DNA of 64,000 nucleotides from Wandonia sp964447015 (GTDB lineage: Bacteria > Bacteroidota > Bacteroidia > Flavobacteriales_D > Crocinitomicaceae). The stretch spans positions 5,239 through 69,238 of the forward strand of contig CAYUQU010000008.1 in NCBI GenBank assembly GCA_964447015.1, written 5' to 3'. Positions 1-8,835 of the stretch are shown here, piece after piece. The notes beneath the pieces were generated by a model, which saw only the letters and a program-made list of their open reading frames with translations, had not been told where the DNA came from and did no database searches. Position numbers and translations under genes: made by a program. Within the stretch, counting starts at the first letter, position 1. Each line of letters begins with the position of its first letter.

Positions 1-642
1 TATAGGGTGTTGCCACACGGGACCCATGTAGGTGTTGTCGGTTGCGAGAATTACGCGCTCATCTCCTGAAAAATGATCTGCAATTTCACGACACATTCCG
101 ATGTCTGTTAACTTATTGTTTGGGTTTGCCGGTGTTTCCAAATAAAGCATTTTCATTTTTTCTGCATGTCCCGACGCTTCGACCATTTTGATAATTTCTT
201 CTTTACTATCAGAAGGGTTGAAAGCCAGTACATTTACTCCAAAACGAGGTAACACAAAACGTATAAAATGATCTGTACCACCGTAAACAGGGTTTGAAAA
301 CAACAACAAATCTCCTGGGTTTAAAAACGCCAAAAATGCAGTTGAAATAGCGGCCATTCCACTTTCAAATACCGCACACTCTTCTGCTTCATCCCAAAGG
401 CAAAGTCTGTTTTCGAGCACCTCAAGATCTGGGTTGTTAATTCTAGAATAAATTAATCCCATTTCTTCATCCTCTCCTTTTTCACGTAACCCGTATGCTA
501 CCTCAAAAAAAGCTTTTCCTTCTTCAGCTGATTTAAATACAAACGTTGATGTTTGAAATATCGGGCATTTAATGGCACCCTCTGATAACTCTGGTTTGTA
601 CCCATAAGACATCATTAAACTTTCTGGCTTCATCTTTTTCAT
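1..642 (-). CDS. Cys/Met-metabolism PLP-dependent enzyme, partial (cystathionine gamma-synthase / methionine gamma-lyase family)
   Basis: The reading frame opens with ATG at 642 and runs open off the left edge for 214 codons, so the C-terminal half, including the PLP-binding lysine, is missing. I translated it by hand. It contains family hallmarks: CPIFQTSTFVF near residue 25, YSRINNPDLEVLENRL near 65, FESGMAAIS near 95, NPVYGGTDHF near 120 and LETPANPN near 165. Members of this family make cystathionine or cleave methionine, cystathionine or homocysteine in the cytoplasm. The subtype cannot be decided from this half. It is divergent from an Lrp/AsnC regulator 112 bp away, an arrangement known for methionine gamma-lyase with its Lrp-type activator in Pseudomonas. 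A role in methionine degradation is therefore reasonable but inferred. Confidence 0.88.
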   Translation of the reverse strand, partial: MKKMKPESLMMSYGYKPELSEGAIKCPIFQTSTFVFKSAEEGKAFFEVAYGLREKGEDEEMGLIYSRINNPDLEVLENRLCLWDEAEECAVFESGMAAISTAFLAFLNPGDLLLFSNPVYGGTDHFIRFVLPRFGVNVLAFNPSDSKEEIIKMVEASGHAEKMKMLYLETPANPNNKLTDIGMCREIADHFSGDERVILATDNTYMGPVWQHPI

Positions 643-666
643 ACAACAAAGATCGGAAAACAGTAC

Positions 667-680
667 ATATTATCCAATAT
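667..680. promoter_or_regulatory. Possible Lrp-type operator (small inverted repeat) in a divergent intergenic region
   Basis: An ATATT-ATCC-AATAT inverted repeat (5-bp arms, 4-nt spacer) lies in the 112-bp AT-rich gap between the PLP enzyme and the Lrp/AsnC gene. Lrp-family proteins often bind AT-rich imperfect palindromes in such gaps. The arms are short and AT-only, so chance is a real alternative. Confidence 0.25.
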
Positions 681-754
681 ATCAACTTGTTTTAGAAATT
701 ATATCTTTATATTTACACATTACAATTACTTTTATCTAATTTAAGTACTATAGA

Positions 755-1234
755 ATGAAAAACAAAGATGATTTATCTGTTTCTATTGATGAATTGGACT
801 TAAAAATCCTCAAACTGCTGCAGCAAAATGCCAAAATGGGCACAAAAGAAGTTGCGCGTGAATTGAATCTAACCTATACGCCTACATATGAACGCATTCG
901 AAAACTCGAGCAAAGTGGATTTATAAAAGGCTATCACGCGGACATTGATTTGAGAAAGTTGGGGAAGAAATTAACTGTGTTCACTCAAGTATCTATCAAA
1001 GTGCATGCACGCGAGCTTGTTGACGACTTTGAGGCTTCTGTTACTGCGTTTCCTGAAGTACAGTTCTGTGCACACATATCAGGAGATTTTGATTACCTGT
1101 TGCAAGTAACAGTAAACGATGTGGAAGATTACCGCGAATTTGTCGTTTCAAAGCTCTCAAGAATCGAACACATTTCGAAGCTTCACAGTAATTTTGTATT
1201 GAAATTGATAAAAGACAGCAATCATACACTCTAA
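755..1234 (+). CDS. Lrp/AsnC family transcriptional regulator
   Basis: A 159-residue protein, the normal length for the family. The N-terminal winged helix-turn-helix covers about residues 12-65 (LDLKILKLLQQNAKMGTKEV, then TYTPTYERIRKLEQSGFIKG). The C-terminal RAM/AsnC effector domain covers about 75-152, with the core VQFCAHISGDFDYLLQVTV. These proteins bind DNA as dimers or octamers and often sense amino acids. It is divergently transcribed from the Cys/Met PLP enzyme, so that gene and its own promoter are the likely targets. The ATG at 755 precedes the HTH by the usual short leader. The ligand cannot be read from the sequence; methionine or a related amino acid is a guess from context. Confidence 0.93.
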   Translation: MKNKDDLSVSIDELDLKILKLLQQNAKMGTKEVARELNLTYTPTYERIRKLEQSGFIKGYHADIDLRKLGKKLTVFTQVSIKVHARELVDDFEASVTAFPEVQFCAHISGDFDYLLQVTVNDVEDYREFVVSKLSRIEHISKLHSNFVLKLIKDSNHTL

Positions 1235-1359
1235 AAAGAAAATCTTTCTGCTGTTTTTTCATTTTTTTATCCCAAAATTTAGATAAATTGTGAATTGCCT
1301 ACACATCTGTCCTTCATTCATTGCGTTTATTTTATATTTTTACGTCATTATTCAGGTTT

Positions 1360-3690
1360 ATGAGCAAGCAAAAACAAGAAAAGAAAGAATTTACACGTAA
1401 AACGAGACGGATTTTGTTAATTCTCCTTTGGTTGGGGGGACTGGGTCCGTTCTTAGTTGTATATATTATGCTGGCTCAAGCCAGACCTTCGCTTCCTTCT
1501 TATGAAACATTAGAAAACCCGCCAGATATGCAGGCATCTATCGTGTTTGCAGATAATGGAGAGGAATTAGGTCGCTACTGGCGTGTAAACAGAAAAAATG
1601 TGTCCTACAATGAGATTTCGCAAAACGCATTTTCTGCACTGATTGCTACAGAAGATGAACGTTTTTATCAACACACAGGAATTGATGCTAGAGCACTTGG
1701 AAGAGCGATTTCAGCTTTTGCGGTGGGTCAAAATAAAGGTGGAGCGAGTACCGTTTCTCAACAATTAGCCAAATTACTTTTCACCGATCCTGCTCAAACG
1801 AAGTGGCAGCGAATGAAACAAAAATTTGGTGAAAACATTCTTGCAACACGCCTCGAACGGGCTTATACAAAAGAAGAAATCATCACGATGTATTTGAATC
1901 GTTTTGACTTTTTGTATAATGCGGTAGGAATTGCAACCGCCTCTCGCGTATATTTTAACAAGAATGCAAGTGAAATCAACATTCAAGAAGCAGCGCTTTT
2001 AATTGGAATGTGTAAAAACCCCGGTGTTTACAATCCAAAGAAGAATCCTGAAAACGCATTAAACAGAAGAAACACCGTTTTAAGTCAATGGTATAAAAAC
2101 AGTGACAGCGAGGGCGTAACAGTAAAATTGACAAAAGAAATGTACGACTCAATTCGGGAACTACCAATTGAGTTAGACTACCAAGTTGCCGATCACAAAA
2201 GAGGTCCTGCTCCTTATTTCCGTGAGGTTCTACGTAGAGATGTGCAAGAGCTTCTTTCTCAGAAAAATGAAGACGGTAGCTTGAAATATAAAAACCGTAA
2301 TGGTGAAGAATACGACATCTACGAAGATGGACTAAAGATATATACAACCATCAACATCAGAATGCAACAACATGCTGAAGATGCGATGGAGCTTCACTTG
2401 AAAGAAACACTACAGCCCGAATTTGACAAAAACAACAAGCGAACGAAAAACTTTCCCTTTGCAAACAGCATCAAAGAAGAACAGATTAATGCAATCTTAA
2501 ACAGTGCGATTAAACGCTCTGAACGCTATCGCTCAGCAAAACAAGCCGGCCTTTCAGAAAAAGAAATTAGAAAATCGTTTGACAAACCTGTAGAAATGAC
2601 CATCTTCTCATGGAAAGGAGATATTGATACCGTAATGACTCCGATGGACTCGATTCGCTATTACAAAGGTATTCTGCGTGCAGGACTTCTTTCTATTGAG
2701 CCACAAACAGGGTTTGTGAAAGCGTGGGTTGGTGGAATCAACTTTGACCATTTTGCCTATGACCAAGTAAAACTCGGTAAACGACAAGTGGGTTCTACAA
2801 TTAAACCGTTTGTGTATAGTGCTGGAATTAGATTTGGAGTAATCACACCGTGTACCAAATTTGCCGATATTGCGTACTGCATGGACGTGCCTGTAAGCCC
2901 TACAAAAATGAAATCATGGTGTCCGAAACCAGGCACTAAAGTAACAGGGCAAATGAATACCATCAAAAAAGCACTTGCTCTGTCAATGAATAATGTGACT
3001 GTTAAAATAATGTCCGAAATGGGTGCTACACAAGGCCCACAAGCAGTAGCTCAGTTGATGCGTGACCTAGGAATCGAAATCCGCGATGAAGATATTGTTC
3101 CTGCAATGTGTTTAGGAATTATGGATCTTTCTTTATTTGAAATGGTGGGTGCACAAGCCGCGATTGCGAACAAAGGAATTTACAACAAGCCATTGGTGAT
3201 AATGCGGATTGAAGACAGAAATGGTAAAGTAATTTATGAGGGTATTCCAGAATCAAAAGAATCCATGAACGAGCATCTTGCCTATACAACTGTGGCCATG
3301 ATGAAAGGAACAATAGATGGGGGTACAGGAGGAAGTTTGCGCGCAGCTTGGCGCCCTTGGGGTGGAATTACGGCGCCTATGGCAGGTAAAACGGGAACGA
3401 CTCAAAACAACTCTGACGGTTGGTTCATGGGACTTACACCTGATCTGGTTACGGGAGTTTGGGTTGGTGCGGAAGACAGAGCCGTGCGCTTTACGTCAAT
3501 GGAATGGGGACAAGGTGCACGAATGGCACTTCCGATTTTTGGTCATTACATGAAAAGCATTTACAAAGACTCGAAAATCAAAATCTCCACAAGTGATTTT
3601 GAAGTGCCGGCAAATTACGATCATTCGATTATGAATTGTAATGATGCTTCAAATCAAGGTGAAATTAACCTTTTTGGTGGTAGGTTTTAA
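1360..3690 (+). CDS. Class A penicillin-binding protein (PBP1A-type transglycosylase/transpeptidase)
   Basis: A bifunctional peptidoglycan synthase of about 776 residues, anchored in the inner membrane. One N-terminal membrane helix spans about residues 20-40. The GT51 glycosyltransferase domain shows ATEDERFYQHTGID and GASTVSQQLAK. The transpeptidase domain carries SxxK as GSTIKPF, SxN as SMNN and the KTG box as AGKTGTTQNNSDGW. These are all the expected catalytic motifs. I chose the ATG at 1360 because a TTG 39 nt upstream only adds an unsupported leader (RLFYIFTSLFRF). It polymerises lipid II and cross-links glycan strands. It is followed after 11 bp by scoA, which may simply be co-transcribed. 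Confidence 0.96.
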   Translation: MSKQKQEKKEFTRKTRRILLILLWLGGLGPFLVVYIMLAQARPSLPSYETLENPPDMQASIVFADNGEELGRYWRVNRKNVSYNEISQNAFSALIATEDERFYQHTGIDARALGRAISAFAVGQNKGGASTVSQQLAKLLFTDPAQTKWQRMKQKFGENILATRLERAYTKEEIITMYLNRFDFLYNAVGIATASRVYFNKNASEINIQEAALLIGMCKNPGVYNPKKNPENALNRRNTVLSQWYKNSDSEGVTVKLTKEMYDSIRELPIELDYQVADHKRGPAPYFREVLRRDVQELLSQKNEDGSLKYKNRNGEEYDIYEDGLKIYTTINIRMQQHAEDAMELHLKETLQPEFDKNNKRTKNFPFANSIKEEQINAILNSAIKRSERYRSAKQAGLSEKEIRKSFDKPVEMTIFSWKGDIDTVMTPMDSIRYYKGILRAGLLSIEPQTGFVKAWVGGINFDHFAYDQVKLGKRQVGSTIKPFVYSAGIRFGVITPCTKFADIAYCMDVPVSPTKMKSWCPKPGTKVTGQMNTIKKALALSMNNVTVKIMSEMGATQGPQAVAQLMRDLGIEIRDEDIVPAMCLGIMDLSLFEMVGAQAAIANKGIYNKPLVIMRIEDRNGKVIYEGIPESKESMNEHLAYTTVAMMKGTIDGGTGGSLRAAWRPWGGITAPMAGKTGTTQNNSDGWFMGLTPDLVTGVWVGAEDRAVRFTSMEWGQGARMALPIFGHYMKSIYKDSKIKISTSDFEVPANYDHSIMNCNDASNQGEINLFGGRF

Positions 3691-3701
3691 AAAAACAGAT
3701 A

Positions 3702-4397
3702 ATGAACAAAGTTGTAGATAACGTAGAAAAGGCACTAGAAGGAATTGAAGACAACATGACACTTATGGTCGGCGGATTCGGCTTATGTGGCATTCCTGAA
3801 AACTCAATTGCACAGTTAGTTAAGTTAAACGTAAAGGGCTTGACTTGTATCTCAAACAACGCCGGAGTGGATGACTTTGGTTTGGGTTTGTTGCTGCAAA
3901 ATCGTCAAATTAAAAAGATGGTTTCTTCTTACGTTGGAGAAAATGATGAATTTGAACGTCAGATGTTGTCGGGTGAGTTGGAAGTGGATTTGATTCCACA
4001 AGGTTCGTTAGCTGAGCGTTGTCGCGCTGGTGGGGCTGGAATTCCTGCTTTTTTCACTCCAGCTGGATTTGGAACTGAAGTAGCAGAAGGAAAAGAAGTA
4101 CGCATTTTCAACGGCAAACCTCATATTCTTGAGTCTGCGTTAACTGCTGATTTCGCCATTGTAAAAGCATGGAAAGGTGATACAGAAGGAAATCTGATTT
4201 TTAAGGGCACAGCACGCAATTTTAATCCCATGATGGCAATGGCGGGTACAATTACAATAGCTGAAGTTGAAGAATTGGTTCCAGCTGGAGAGTTAGATCC
4301 AAATCACATTCATACGCCAGGCATCTTTGTACAGCGCATTTTCAAAGGGAATTCTTTTGAAAAGAGAATAGAACGCAGAACTGTTCGGAAAAAATAA
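3702..4397 (+). CDS. scoA: 3-oxoacid CoA-transferase subunit A
   Basis: A 231-residue alpha subunit of a succinyl-CoA:3-ketoacid (acetoacetate) CoA-transferase, a cytoplasmic enzyme that moves CoA between succinyl-CoA and a 3-oxoacid. The CoA-binding glycine motif is visible as VGGFGLCGIPENSI near residue 22, and the family sequences SNNAGVDDFGLG near 55 and FTPAGFGTEVAEG near 115 are present. The length fits a separate A subunit rather than the fused form. The B subunit (8095-8751) is not adjacent: two GT-C-like genes lie between, although A and B genes are normally neighbours. Confidence 0.94.
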   Translation: MNKVVDNVEKALEGIEDNMTLMVGGFGLCGIPENSIAQLVKLNVKGLTCISNNAGVDDFGLGLLLQNRQIKKMVSSYVGENDEFERQMLSGELEVDLIPQGSLAERCRAGGAGIPAFFTPAGFGTEVAEGKEVRIFNGKPHILESALTADFAIVKAWKGDTEGNLIFKGTARNFNPMMAMAGTITIAEVEELVPAGELDPNHIHTPGIFVQRIFKGNSFEKRIERRTVRKK

Positions 4398-4406
4398 CAC
4401 CAAATT

Positions 4407-6191
4407 ATGCACCTTTCATCAAGGGAAAGATTTCTCATTTTTGGGTGTTTTTTATTACTGATGGTGCTACTTATTGTCCGAGCGGTTGACGTTCCACTAA
4501 CTCCTGATGAAGCATTTTCCTATTTTCTTTACGCAGAACCTGGCTATTTCACTGAACCTCATGCTCAAGTCGATGCAAACAACCATCTTTTAAACTCCTT
4601 TTTGTCGTGGTGGGCTACCCAACTATTCGGTCACGACACCTTGTTGCTTCGATTGGCAAATGTCCTCGCCTTTCCCATTTTCTTCTTTTCAAATTTGGGA
4701 ATAGCACGTCAAAAAACAAACAAACTTCATTTTTGGATTGCGTTTATTGTGTTAAATAGCGTGTATGCCATCTTCGAATTCTTCTCGCTTTCCAGAGGAT
4801 ACGGATTGTCTTTCGCTTTTTTGAGTTTAGCAATCTATCAACTTTTTCTCTTTCAAAAAGACTTTAAATCTATTCGCTATCTCTGGATTTTACTGGCTTT
4901 GGTCTTAGGCTTACTGAGTCAGCTCGGGTTGTTCTTTGCGTTCTCTTCAATCATAGTCGCCTCGTTTTTAATCTACACTCAATATAAAACTAAAAATTTA
5001 GTTTCAAATATTGTTTTTGGGGCATATGCTAGTCTCTCTGTTCTAATTATAGTAGGATTTCTCAATCATCTATTGTATTTAAACAAGCTTGGAATGCTTT
5101 ACTACGGGGACTCGACTGACTTTCCGCTGTACAACATATCTACGGTAATGGATTTAGTTTTTCATTCAAGTTCTGCAGTATTTTCCTGGTTGTTTTTAGG
5201 CATTCTTGTGCTTACCATTCTTGCTTTTACATATAGCCTGTTAAAGCGTAGGGCACAACTATTTATTACTCCAGAATTTGTCTTTCCATTTATCTTTGCC
5301 GCGTGTATAATAGGAACCTTGAGTGGAATTTTATTCTTTGCCACACCTGGTCCAATTGACAGAACAGCATTATATCTTCTGTATCTTCTGGCTGGAAGCC
5401 TATTGTTTTTTCCAATTCCTGCTTTTCGAATCCACAAAATTGCGCTATTTACTACACTTATTTTACCCATTAGCTTTCTGATACATATCCGAATTCAAAG
5501 TGTTTACTACTGGGAACACAATGCAATTGATCAGCAAATTTATACCCTAATCGGCGCGGAAGGTCAAAATAACTATTCCATTGCTGGATCGCGCTATTTA
5601 GATCGGGTTTTTCATGCTGAACATCATATTTTCCGAGAGAATTCAACAAAAATGTATCATATTTCCGATGGTCGTCCAGTACCTTCCAACTTCTTACTGC
5701 TCTCGCCCGCTGATTTTGAAAAATTTGCACACTTAGATGAATACACCGTTTTGTGGAAAGGGCGAAAAAAAGGAGTTGTATTATTGGAAAAAACAAAGAA
5801 AAGTTTGTTGGTTCCCATAGTGTCCTCAAGTCATACAGAAGACTCAGGAAACAACGAGTTCATAGGCATCACCACAATTTCAATGGATGGTATGAATCAC
5901 AAACACCTTCATTTACAATTAGCTCTTAACTTCAGCTTTCAAAACAGCGGCGTCGACTTTCTTTGGACGACATCATTTGTCGATTCTACAGGTCAGGGAA
6001 TTGACACGCGCTACACTTCACTAAATCAAATTAAACGAGATTGGAGTAAGAACGAAGTGTTTCACCTTGATTTTCCGATCTTTGAAATTCCTGAAAGAAC
6101 GGCAGAAATTCGACTCTATATTTATAATCCCAAAAGGATTAATTGTGGTAAATTGCACGCAGAATCTTCGTTGAGTTATTATGATGAGTGA
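4407..6191 (+). CDS. GT-C / ArnT-like multi-pass membrane glycosyltransferase-like protein (paralogue 1)
   Basis: A 594-residue protein with roughly ten hydrophobic segments over residues 8-365 and a soluble C-terminal domain over about 375-594. Its N-terminal periplasmic loop has PDEAFSYF near residue 33 and DANNHLLNSFLS near 54. Acidic residues in the first loop of GT-C enzymes (PMT, ArnT, PglB types) usually form the catalytic site. The FFSLSRGYGLS segment recurs in the next paralogue as FGETRGYGLS. It lies 9 bp after scoA and overlaps the next gene by 11 bp, which suggests co-translation. Activity on a polyprenyl-phosphate sugar donor is an inference. Donor and acceptor are unknown. Confidence 0.75.
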   Translation: MHLSSRERFLIFGCFLLLMVLLIVRAVDVPLTPDEAFSYFLYAEPGYFTEPHAQVDANNHLLNSFLSWWATQLFGHDTLLLRLANVLAFPIFFFSNLGIARQKTNKLHFWIAFIVLNSVYAIFEFFSLSRGYGLSFAFLSLAIYQLFLFQKDFKSIRYLWILLALVLGLLSQLGLFFAFSSIIVASFLIYTQYKTKNLVSNIVFGAYASLSVLIIVGFLNHLLYLNKLGMLYYGDSTDFPLYNISTVMDLVFHSSSAVFSWLFLGILVLTILAFTYSLLKRRAQLFITPEFVFPFIFAACIIGTLSGILFFATPGPIDRTALYLLYLLAGSLLFFPIPAFRIHKIALFTTLILPISFLIHIRIQSVYYWEHNAIDQQIYTLIGAEGQNNYSIAGSRYLDRVFHAEHHIFRENSTKMYHISDGRPVPSNFLLLSPADFEKFAHLDEYTVLWKGRKKGVVLLEKTKKSLLVPIVSSSHTEDSGNNEFIGITTISMDGMNHKHLHLQLALNFSFQNSGVDFLWTTSFVDSTGQGIDTRYTSLNQIKRDWSKNEVFHLDFPIFEIPERTAEIRLYIYNPKRINCGKLHAESSLSYYDE

Positions 6192-8013
6192 TAAAACCAA
6201 TTCTAAACTAGAAAAAAGAATGATGTTCCTAATTGGGATGTCACTATTCGTTTACCTCATCCTTCGTTCAATATACTCACCTATTTTACATGATGAAATT
6301 GCCACGTTTTATCATTATATCCAGCCTGGCATATATTTCCCGCCCGAAGCCCACTGGGACGCTAACAATCATATTCTCAATTCTCTTTTAACCGATTGGT
6401 CCTATCAGTTGTTTGGAAGTCAGCCTTGGGCGCTTCGTTTGCCTAATGTGCTCTCGTTTCTCCTTTTCTTTTGGGCTACTTGTAAAATAGCGTGTAAACT
6501 ACAAAATGTGTTTCTCCGCTGGGGCCTTCTTTTAGCGTTGACCATGTCTCACTATATGTTTGAATACTTTGGTGAAACCAGGGGGTACGGACTGTCAATG
6601 GCTTTTTTGCTTTGGGGAGTATTTTTATTGATTCGATACCTTAAGAATTCACATTATTGGTATTTGGCAGGAGCACTTACGGGTTTACTACTAGCAACTT
6701 CAGCCAACCTCACACTCATAAACTCCTGTTTATTGATAAGTGTAGTGATTGTTTTTTCAATTCTAACGAACAAAAAACTCGTCATTCAGCTCAAATTCGC
6801 TCATCTTATCACAGTATTTGTTTGGTTTGCTTTACTCTATCCGCTAATCAATTTTGCTTTTGAACTAAAAGAACGTGGGGCTTTATACTACGGAGGAAAG
6901 TCGGGGTTTTGGGACTATACTGGTGGAACTTTAGCCCAGCTTTATCTCGGACATTTCTCCAGTTTGATTGCGGTATTGTTAAGCCTCATCTTTCTTGCTA
7001 TTCTTGCTCTTTTCTTTTGGACTTGGAAGAAAAACAAGCTAAATGTCAAAGAGTTAATCCAAGAACACCACTTTATTTGGGTTTATTTATTTGTAGGTTC
7101 AATTGCGGGGATTTTTGCTACGCGTTACATTCTCGATGTAAACTTTCCCGAAGACAGGGCGGCAATGTATTTGTTTCCCTATTTCATCGCTTCTTTCGCC
7201 TTTACTGCTGATGTAATTGGTAAAGATTATTCGAAAATTCGCCTTCTTTTATCCTTACCACTTTTCTTTTTTCCAATACAGTTCTTGACTAAGGTTAATT
7301 TAAAAACTGCTTCGTTTTCTATGGAAGAAAGGGCTCCACAAGAATTTTACGAAACTATACGCAACACACCTCGTCTCGATCAATACCCATTAACTGTTGG
7401 AGGATACATTACACAAGTACTCTGCTGGCATTACATGAATCATCAAGATGGTGGAAATGAAGGCAGAATGTTATACTCAAACCACGTCGATACTTTATCA
7501 GACTTTCAAATCGTAAATAAAATACGAACTTTAGATTCTGGATTTTTAAATCAATATGAAAAGATTAATTCTGCGCCAGTAAACGACTTAAACCTCTATA
7601 AACGAAAAAACCCACTAACTAAGCACTTAGTTTTACTGCGTGATTCAATTACCAACTGGACACACAACAACGAAGAGTACTTTGGTTTTCTGGAAATTGA
7701 AATACCAGACTCACTTATAGGTAAACCCGTTTTCATAGGGATAGAAGCCACTTTGCATTCAAATTCAAAACCCTTTATTGCATCCATCGTTGTATCACAA
7801 AAAAAGGAGAATTACGAAGAGGTTCATCAAGAGACACTAAAGTTAGATTGGCTAAAAAAAGAATGGGACAATTCACCTAGCAACATGATTCAGGGCCTTG
7901 TAATCCCTCCGTTACATTCTGAAACCAAATATTTAATCGTTTACTTATGGAATCAGAAAAAGGTTGATTTTTTGATTCATGGTGGAGCGTGTAAATTGTT
8001 TTTATTGAAATAG
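6181..8013 (+). CDS. GT-C / ArnT-like multi-pass membrane glycosyltransferase-like protein (paralogue 2)
   Basis: A 610-residue membrane protein clearly related to its upstream neighbour: LHDEIATFYHY near residue 38, DANNHILNSLL near 60, LRLPNVLSF and ETRGYGLSM align with the neighbour's PDEAFSYF, DANNHLLNSFL, LRLANVLAF and SRGYGLSF. Many hydrophobic helices cover about residues 12-375, then a soluble, probably periplasmic, domain of about 200 residues follows. The 11-bp overlap with the previous gene points to one transcript. The acidic DE pair and the DANNH loop are candidates for the metal/phosphate-binding catalytic site of a GT-C fold. The substrate cannot be told. ATG occurs twice at the start (6181 and 6184). 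Confidence 0.75.
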   Translation: MMSDKTNSKLEKRMMFLIGMSLFVYLILRSIYSPILHDEIATFYHYIQPGIYFPPEAHWDANNHILNSLLTDWSYQLFGSQPWALRLPNVLSFLLFFWATCKIACKLQNVFLRWGLLLALTMSHYMFEYFGETRGYGLSMAFLLWGVFLLIRYLKNSHYWYLAGALTGLLLATSANLTLINSCLLISVVIVFSILTNKKLVIQLKFAHLITVFVWFALLYPLINFAFELKERGALYYGGKSGFWDYTGGTLAQLYLGHFSSLIAVLLSLIFLAILALFFWTWKKNKLNVKELIQEHHFIWVYLFVGSIAGIFATRYILDVNFPEDRAAMYLFPYFIASFAFTADVIGKDYSKIRLLLSLPLFFFPIQFLTKVNLKTASFSMEERAPQEFYETIRNTPRLDQYPLTVGGYITQVLCWHYMNHQDGGNEGRMLYSNHVDTLSDFQIVNKIRTLDSGFLNQYEKINSAPVNDLNLYKRKNPLTKHLVLLRDSITNWTHNNEEYFGFLEIEIPDSLIGKPVFIGIEATLHSNSKPFIASIVVSQKKENYEEVHQETLKLDWLKKEWDNSPSNMIQGLVIPPLHSETKYLIVYLWNQKKVDFLIHGGACKLFLLK

Positions 8014-8094
8014 CTCTTCAAAAAAGATTGACCTTTTACAGCTAAGACACGAAAAATTGGTTTATTTTGTAGTGTCTGTTTAAACAAACAAATT

Positions 8095-8751
8095 ATGGCA
8101 CTGGATAAAAATCAAATCGCTCAGCGTATTGCACAAGAACTTAGAGATGGATGGTATGTAAACTTGGGAATTGGAATTCCTACATTAGTTGCAAACTACA
8201 TTCCTGAAGGAATTGAAGTAGAATTTCAATCCGAGAATGGAATTCTCGGCATGGGTGCTTATCCTTTTGAAGGAGAAGAAGACGCTGATTTGATTAATGC
8301 TGGTAAAGAAACCATTACTGCCCGAAAAGGTGCTGCCTATTTTGATTCAGCCACTTCTTTTGCTATGATTCGCGGACAACACGTACAACTCACGGTGCTT
8401 GGCGCCATGGAAGTTGCTCAAAACGGTGACATCGCAAACTGGAAAATCCCTGGCAAAATGGTTAAAGGTATGGGGGGAGCAATGGATTTAGTCGCTTCAG
8501 CAGAAAACATTATTGTGGCCATGATGCACACCAATAAAGCAGGAGAAACAAAAATCCTTAAGTCATGTACACTTCCACTAACGGGAGTTGGATGTGTTAA
8601 AAAAGTTGTTACCGATTTGGCTGTACTTGAAATTAAAGGTGGCAAATTTCACCTTGTCGAGCGAGCTCCTGGAGTTAGTGTAGAGGAAATAATTTCCAAA
8701 ACAGAAGGAGATTTGGTGGTGCCTGATATAGTGCCAGAAATGGTGTTTTAA
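8095..8751 (+). CDS. scoB: 3-oxoacid CoA-transferase subunit B
   Basis: A 218-residue beta subunit of the CoA-transferase whose A subunit is at 3702-4397. The catalytic glutamate region is present as FQSENGILGMG near residue 45. Other family sequences are LGIGIPTLVANYIP near 22 and KGMGGAMDLVASA near 122. Its length matches a stand-alone B subunit. The gene follows the second GT-C-like gene after an 81-bp gap, so the A and B subunit genes are about 3.7 kb apart. Both subunits look intact, so the enzyme is probably functional. Confidence 0.95.
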   Translation: MALDKNQIAQRIAQELRDGWYVNLGIGIPTLVANYIPEGIEVEFQSENGILGMGAYPFEGEEDADLINAGKETITARKGAAYFDSATSFAMIRGQHVQLTVLGAMEVAQNGDIANWKIPGKMVKGMGGAMDLVASAENIIVAMMHTNKAGETKILKSCTLPLTGVGCVKKVVTDLAVLEIKGGKFHLVERAPGVSVEEIISKTEGDLVVPDIVPEMVF

Positions 8752-8835
8752 CACAATAGAATCTGTCAAACCGTAGTAAAAACTATAAACTGGGTAAATG
8801 AGTTCGTTTCAATATTGTCGGAGGGAAAATCAAAA

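Noticed and set aside
1321..1359. TTG start of the PBP gene and TTG start at 8815
   Set aside because: Good ATG codons follow at 1360 and 8836, with no family support for the added residues.
1976..2347. Long antisense open frames inside PBP1A and other genes (for example 5470-5829, 15448-15786)
   Set aside because: They have no family similarity or signal, lie entirely within well-supported genes on the other strand and have unlikely composition.
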